This document shows, piece by piece, positions 59,055 through 64,000 of a DNA stretch of 64,000 bases. The notes below the pieces were generated by a model. That model was not told the DNA's origin, ran no database searches, and was given only the letters and a program-made list of their open reading frames with translations. The position numbers were made by a program, and so were the translations under genes. The DNA comes from Hofstenia miamia (Eukaryota; Xenacoelomorpha; Acoela), in assembly GCA_004352715.1 (NCBI GenBank), contig SCFE01000078.1, positions 1,281,749 through 1,345,748 of the forward strand, read 5' to 3'. Numbering within the stretch: position 1 is the first letter of the stretch; every line of letters begins with the position of its first letter.

Positions 59055-59165
59055 TGGGTTCCCGGAGACCGCAAACAAACGCCTCTGATTGGTCGAGAGC
59101 TTATGACGTCACACATCACGTGACAGACCGTGAATATTGCCGAGGGTGGTTGAACCGCTGAGTCA
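59055..59165. promoter_or_regulatory. GC-richer patch with CCAAT, CRE and E-box motifs
   Basis: Within about 50 bp lie GATTGG (an inverted CCAAT), the full cAMP-response palindrome TGACGTCA and the E-box-type palindrome TCACGTGA. It could be a promoter, but no gene is recognised beside it. Its CTCTGATTGGTCGAGAG segment is inverted relative to CTCTCGACCAATCAGA in the tandem repeat 350 bp downstream, so it may instead be one end of a mobile element. Confidence 0.4.
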
Positions 59166-59395
59166 TCTAATTGATACATGGCGCTAAGTGCTTTTAAGAT
59201 CTCACTAATTGATTTTTTGACAGCTTACTAATGCATTTTTAATTAGCACATTTGGGCCTGGTTAAATGATTCACACCCAAATTTACTTTGTTTTAATTTG
59301 ACTAATTTTTCCTAATTATACATAACATTGCATTTTGTTATAACACACATTCACTCACCTGTATACATTGCATTTTGTAAAAATATACTTTGTTN

Positions 59396-59508
59396 CCAAT
59401 CAGAAAAAAGTGTAACAAAATACGACCCACCTCTCGACCAATCAGAAAAAAGTGTAACAAAATACGACCCACCTCTCGACCAATCAGAAAAAAGTGTAAC
59501 AAAATACG
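59396..59508. repeat. 42-bp tandem repeat, 2.7 copies, next to a single N
   Basis: Units start at 59396, 59438 and 59480 with CCAATCAGAAAAAAGTGTAA; the third is cut off at 59508. A lone N at 59395 immediately precedes the array. The unit keeps a reading frame by chance because its length is a multiple of three. Confidence 0.95.
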
Positions 59509-59939
59509 AGTCTCTTTATACTACTTGTAGATGCTTTTTTGGGTACAAGCTAAATGAATATTAATAAACTTTTCATTAGGGTTTTTCAATTATGGCATTA
59601 CAATAACAAAATAGCAATCATCCTAAAGCAAGAGTTTTAAGCTGATTGTTTCATGAGTAACAAAGTTACCCTAAACTCAGAATGTTGATGTTATTTCTTA
59701 TAAGATCACACAGGTAACATGAATCAATGCAATTTTGTTGTTTAGCCATGACACAAATCATACTGCACAATACCTTTACTCACCCTGTGATGTCCAATTT
59801 CTTACATCAAAAATGCATCATGGGGAATAAAATGAGCTTAATATGAAACAAAAAAACTTCATTATAAAAATATGTTAGTGCTACAGTCTGATAAAATGTT
59901 GATATTTTTGCAAAAATGTAAAACACAAAATTTCAAATG
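59509..59939. other. AT-rich spacer, nothing recognised
   Basis: No gene or delimited repeat is visible before the LINE remnant. Confidence 0.35.
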
Positions 59940-62720
59940 ATATATATTTCAATTGTTTATTAATGAACACTTGTTCAATTTCTAATAAACAAATAGATAT
60001 TAGTGAATATTTAATTGAAAAAAATAGTGATCTATGCTTTCTTGTGGAAACTTTGGTTTCTGATAATTATTTGTTTTTGTGCTACCTACCCGATGGCCAA
60101 AATTATAAATGGTACAATATTCCAAGAGTATTTGGAAAGGATGGAGGATCAGCATAAATATATCAAAAATCAATTGACATTAAATTAGTTAATGTTGGTA
60201 ATAACTTCTTAACCTTTAAATATGCCGAATTCAATGTTTGTGATAATCACAATTCTTATTTTTTTATATTGATCTATCGTTACCCATCTAGTGATTGGAG
60301 TCAATTTTTGATTAATTTTTTCGAATATGTTGAAAATATACTTTCATTTTGTTTTCTGATGAATAATCTACTCATGACTTCATAAAATTACTTTTGAATT
60401 TGATTTATGTTGTCATCTTCATTATGCAACGCATTATAAAGGTAACATATAGATAAGTAAAATTTTACTCATTCTAAACAAATAAAGATACAATAAAGCA
60501 CATTTTACAAAATTAACTTTACAAAAATAGAATATTTAAGAATCACCAAATATAAAATTGTTTTTTTTAAAGGAATGAAAATCAATACATATAAAATTAA
60601 CATTACAATGATTATTTTTTGGATGATTGATTGAAAAACTTGAATAATGGTTGAGTTTTTGTTCCAGATGTCACAGATTAGACAAGAATTGCTTGAACCC
60701 TAACCACCATATCTTGATAAAAGAAGTGTAGCATTTCCCCGCTGTAAAATTACTGACAATTGCTGGAAAAAATATGTTGAAATCGTATTCAGATCGTAAG
60801 AGGCACTTCTGTCAGAAAACATAAAAGACATCTTGGAGAATACTTTAATAGCAATTGGTGACCATCCTCCTAAAGCTTTCACTGATAGTGGTATTAGCTC
60901 AAATTATTACAAAGATAGATGAGCAATCATTTATTCACAATATTGTAATTGATAAAAGCAGAATTTTTACTTTGCTGTATCAATAAATTCATTTACAAAA
61001 AAACTGAAGATGTGACATTCAATATTACAAAATGATGAATATGAATTCTTTGATTAAAGAAACAAATGAATATTTCCATTATTTAAATTTGCAGATGTCA
61101 ATGAAATTTAGAATGATATTAACATTGAATGCACTAAAATTATGAATAAATTTGCTCCTATTAAAACTAAGTCTGTAAAGAAATCCTCTACTAGGTAAAG
61201 ATGGTTTGATGTTGACTGCAAGATGTTATGTGCTAAGCAAAGTAAAGCAGAAAAACAATGCTTGAGAAATAAATCAAATTTTATAGAAAATGCTGTATCA
61301 CTTTGCACAATGACTTTGTAAATTTAATTAATAAGAAAGAATATTATTGTAGAAAGTTTGAACGTATTAAAAACAATTCTAAATTACTATATCAGTTCAT
61401 TGAAAAGTTGAATTGTAATCCAGAGAAACAAATACAATGATAACAGCGCAATAATTTTGTGATTATTTCAAGAGCAAGATATTGATGCTTTACATAATAA
61501 ATTTATTATTTGAATCTGGAATTTTCCTCAAACTATGTAATCAAACCTAAATTAAGAAGAATTGTTCAGATGTTAATAATGTTAAAAGTTACAGACCAAT
61601 AGCTAATTTGTTGTGGATGTCAAAACTTTTAGAAAAACCCTGTTGCTTGCAATTATTTGATTTTCTAGAAAAGTATGATATTATACACAGTTTTCAATTT
61701 GGTTACAGAAAAGATCATTCAACAGAAACATTACTTGTAAAATTAATAAATGATATCACTCATGCAAAAGCTTCAAATGAATGCACCATACTTGTACTTT
61801 TAGATCAAAGTGTAGGATTTTATTTAGTATATCATTCAATATTAATCAAAATTTTGGAAAATTGGGAGTAAAGCATACTGTGCTAAAATGGATACAATCA
61901 TATTTGACTGAAACAATGCAATATGTTTCATTAAATAGTATTAAATCTAAATTGTTCAAAAATATATGTGGAGTCCTTCAAGGCTCTACTCTAAGCCCTA
62001 TTTTGTTTATAATTTATATATCTTTTATAGGTAAATATCTAGCATTCCATTCAATTAATCAGCATATGTATTCTGATGCAATACAATTTTTTGTAACAGA
62101 AAATTATAAAAATATGGACATTACTCAACAATTCTGTTTAAAGATGATAAAGAACATTAATTCTAAATAAATTAGACTACTATAATGCCTGCTTTCTTGG
62201 TATGGACAATATTTTAATACAGAAACTTCAAAGTATTCAAAATAATTGTATATGCTTTGTTTTTTATTTGAAAATGATGGACCATATCATTCAACTTCAT
62301 TGGTTAAAATTTCATATTTCATAAAATATAAAGTTTGCATAATAATCTTCAAGGCAGTTCATAATAATGTTTCTACATATATAAATGATTTATTTGTTTT
62401 TGAAAACTCAATTAAGATAACTTCTAGACAATATTTGACAAAAATTTGAAATCATAAATATATTGAATCAAATAATATCAATTTCAATTGCTGGTGCCTA
62501 TATTTTCAACAATCTTAGTGCAAATACCAGAACTGCAAAAACTTTGTCAAGTTTTAAGAATTTGCTGAAAATGGAACTCTTTGAACTACAATTAGCTCAA
62601 CTCAGTATTCAAACAAATATTTTGTTATTGTATAGAGCACTAGAATTTGCTTTACAAATATGTGTGCAATATAAGAAGTAAATTATTATTATTATTTTCT
62701 TATTATTTCTTATTATTTTA
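59940..62720 (+). mobile_element. Decayed CR1/L2-type LINE with (TTA)n tail
   Basis: The plus strand carries, in order: endonuclease pieces (EYLIEKNSDLCFLVETLV, then FFILIYRYPSSDWSQFLINF at 59960-60360), a linker (MNKFAPIKTKSVKK near 61140, WFDVDCKMLCAKQSKAEKQC), the reverse transcriptase (61580-62170) and a C-terminal part (62240-62680). It ends in (TTA)n from 62682. The order and microsatellite tail fit the CR1/L2/Rex1 side of the jockey superfamily. Stops and frameshifts are frequent and the copy is dead. Confidence 0.75.
61580..62170 (+). pseudogene. LINE reverse transcriptase, frameshifted
   Basis: Motifs in order: VKSYRPIANLLWMSKLLEK, IIHSFQFGYRKDHSTETLLV, KLINDITHAKAS, LVLLDQSVGFYLVYHSILIK (first catalytic D present), VKHTVLKWIQSYLTETMQYV and CGVLQGSTLSPILFIIYISF. 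The segment where YADD should be reads MYSDAIQFF, so the second catalytic pair is lost. A frameshift near 61860 separates the two main frames. Confidence 0.8.
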
Positions 62721-63376
62721 CTTCTCACAACTTCATGCTGGTATCCCTCTCAGCTCAGGGAACTCACCAGTTCTCATGGAGTCTGAGAGCTTTCCTCCAA
62801 GACTCTAGCTGTTCCTAATAATGCTGCCAACTGTGCTACTGCCCCTACCCATCTTGGTACTCCTAACTCCTCCAAGTATCTCTTATGCTTCTTACTCACT
62901 GCTCCTAGTGCTTCTACTACTACCAGGACTACTTCAACCTTCTTTAACTTCCACATAATTTCTATTTCCTCTGCCAACTCCCTGTACTTGTCTATCTTCT
63001 CTTTCTTCTTGCTTTCTATATTCCTGTCCTTTGGTACTGCTATGTCTATCAATGTTCCCAATCTTTTCTCTTTGTCTACCACTATTATGTCTAGCCTCCA
63101 TTCTTCTATCACTTTGCTTGCCTGTATGTTGAAGTTCCACAGTATCTTAACCTTCTCATTTTCTATGACACCCTGTGGCTTGTGATCATGCCACTTGTCT
63201 CCTGCTTCTAACCCATGCTGCTGGCTTGAGCTCCAATGTACCATTCTTCTCACCTTGTCAAGTTTGAAGTTATACTCATTCTGTGCCAACTTTTCACACC
63301 CTGCTATAAGATGATATACTGTTTCCACCTCTTTCTTAGATAGAAATTTATGTAACATTCGAAATTTATGTAACAT
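62721..63376 (-). mobile_element. 3' end of an R2/R4-type LINE, minus strand
   Basis: The coding remnant at 62774-63376 is followed on the minus strand by a short 3' UTR and an (AATAAT)-rich tail that merges with the (TTA)n tail of the plus-strand LINE, so the two elements meet tail to tail. The 5' side is cut off at about 63376. Confidence 0.6.
62774..63376 (-). CDS. LINE C-terminal restriction-like endonuclease region, 200 codons open
   Basis: Contains HLIAGCEKLAQNEYNFKLDK, VRRMVHW, GVIENEKVKILWNFNIQASK, WRLDIIVVDKEKRLGTLIDI, AVPKDRNIESKKKEKIDKYR and LLGTARVLEE. The H..AGC.KLAQ.EY, W.F.IQ, PDI.VVDK....IID.A.P.D, K..KY order is that of the C-terminal part of LINEs with a restriction-like endonuclease (R2/R4/Dong group). 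The expected PD is LD here, which would weaken catalysis. The frame is intact but lacks the reverse transcriptase. Its start MLHKFRMLHKF is made by a short tandem repeat, not a real start. Confidence 0.65.
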   Translation of the reverse strand: MLHKFRMLHKFLSKKEVETVYHLIAGCEKLAQNEYNFKLDKVRRMVHWSSSQQHGLEAGDKWHDHKPQGVIENEKVKILWNFNIQASKVIEEWRLDIIVVDKEKRLGTLIDIAVPKDRNIESKKKEKIDKYRELAEEIEIMWKLKKVEVVLVVVEALGAVSKKHKRYLEELGVPRWVGAVAQLAALLGTARVLEESSQTP

Positions 63377-63395
63377 TGAAATTTATGTAACATTG
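63345..63395. repeat. Short tandem repeat of GAAATTTATGTAACATT
   Basis: Three adjacent copies of a 16-18-base unit (GAAATTTATGTAACATT) lie exactly where the minus-strand R2/R4-type LINE fragment meets the next plus-strand LINE. It may be insertion-associated filler. Confidence 0.8.
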
Positions 63396-63397
63396 CT

Positions 63398-64000
63398 ATA
63401 AGAAAAGCAAGTAATAATTATTCCCGTTTTCAGTATCAAAGTCTTTCTTCCCAAAAAAATAAATGGGAATTTGTTAACAATTTGCTAAATAGAAAAAACA
63501 TGCGAACCGAAGAAATAGAAAGAATATACTATAAAGATAAATCCATTACAAATAAGAACGAAATCTGCAATGCTTTCAATGAAGTTTTCCTAAATTTAGG
63601 AAACTACAACGGTATGAATGTACCTTTTTGCCTTAATAAACCCAAAGGAACTCCAACCTCTTTCCCTTTTCGTTTTGCAACAAAATATGAAATCATAAAT
63701 TCGATACAATGTTTAAAAAATAAATCCAGTGGACCCTCTCTAATACCAACGTGGTTCCTAAAACTCTCAGGTGACTTAATAGCTGAACCAATATGCTACA
63801 TTTTAAATAATTGTATAAAACACTCCTTTTTTCCAGATGAATTAAAATTGGCAAATATAACACCATTATTTAAAAGAAATGATCCCGAAGATTGCGAAAA
63901 TTATAGACCCATTTCGATCACTTCTCCAATCAGCAAAATTTTTGAACGAATTCTTTTTAATCAAATTAACGAACATCTTTGTAAACATGATCTCTACTCC
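63398..64000 (+). CDS. LINE reverse transcriptase, open frame running off the window
   Basis: An uninterrupted frame of about 200 codons to the window edge. It starts within the linker (RKASNNYSRFQYQSLSSQKN, KWEFVNNLLNRKNM) and continues with NEICNAFNEVFLNLG, IINSIQCLKNKSSGPSLIPT, WFLKLSGDLIAEPICYILNN and then ITPLFKRNDPEDCENYRPIS and KIFERILFNQINEHLCKHDL. These are the fingers-side motifs of a jockey-superfamily reverse transcriptase (KSSGPS..P, YRPIS). Absence of stops contrasts with the other LINEs here, so it may be a recent copy. The 5' part is cut off at about 63395 next to the short tandem repeat; the catalytic core lies beyond the window. Confidence 0.8.
   Translation, partial: MRKASNNYSRFQYQSLSSQKNKWEFVNNLLNRKNMRTEEIERIYYKDKSITNKNEICNAFNEVFLNLGNYNGMNVPFCLNKPKGTPTSFPFRFATKYEIINSIQCLKNKSSGPSLIPTWFLKLSGDLIAEPICYILNNCIKHSFFPDELKLANITPLFKRNDPEDCENYRPISITSPISKIFERILFNQINEHLCKHDLYS

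Noticed and set aside
59328-59564. 78-residue frame with repeated QSEKSVTKYDPPLD
   Set aside because: The periodicity comes from the 42-bp tandem repeat, whose length is a multiple of three; no sign of a real gene.
1-64000. CRISPR arrays, operons, ribosomal or transfer RNA genes
   Set aside because: No spaced direct repeats of CRISPR type, no Shine-Dalgarno-led gene clusters and no A/B-box tRNA structures were seen; the window is animal nuclear DNA.

Overview
The window is AT-rich eukaryotic DNA (roughly one third G+C by eye) from an invertebrate-like animal genome. It has spliced genes with long introns, GT-AG junctions, many TA microsatellites, and decayed LINEs, Tc1/mariner and hAT transposons with no viral or bacterial context. 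The species cannot be named from the sequence. Three protein-coding genes are well supported. Two are small single-exon genes on the minus strand for mitochondrial proteins: an EMRE (SMDT1) homologue at about 6.9-7.1 kb and a divergent MIA40/CHCHD4 homologue at about 18.5-18.9 kb. The third is a three-exon plus-strand gene at 38.0-57.1 kb for a 263-residue TLC-domain membrane protein. Its splice phases match across both introns.

Layout. 0-7 kb: mostly featureless AT-rich DNA, one unassigned possible exon near 1.4 kb, then EMRE. 7.6-9.3 kb: a dead Tc1-like transposon with paired direct repeats inside its inverted ends. 9.8-11.4 kb: an assembly gap and a repeat bordered by AGAGGCGC motifs inside TA microsatellites. 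11.4-21 kb: a TA-flanked Tigger-like MITE, the MIA40-like gene and a decayed Tc1/mariner-superfamily transposase. 21.3-28.8 kb: a dense repeat block with a non-autonomous hAT element, a 92-bp telomere-like array, a second hAT element lying in the tail of a decayed LINE, and a second truncated LINE. 29-35 kb: a repeat family present both empty and mariner-filled, a LINE split by a hAT element, and a local misassembly. 35-38 kb: GC-richer, unrecognised coding-like patches.

38-57 kb: the TLC-domain gene. Its 4.9-kb first intron and 13.4-kb second intron carry a MITE, an unclassified decayed transposon, a hAT MITE, a mariner relic and several copies of an uncharacterised repeat family. 57-64 kb: 3' flank, a promoter-like GC-rich patch, a 42-bp tandem repeat, a decayed CR1/L2-type LINE, an R2/R4-type LINE tail and, at the right edge, a LINE reverse-transcriptase frame still open where the window ends.

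No operon or multi-gene pathway is present. EMRE and MIA40 act in the same compartment, but nothing in the sequence shows that their proximity matters. The most useful observations are the altered redox motif in the MIA40-like protein, the reconstructed TLC gene, several transposons delimited to the base by target-site duplications, and assembly artefacts at the N positions. I found no convincing new molecular system.
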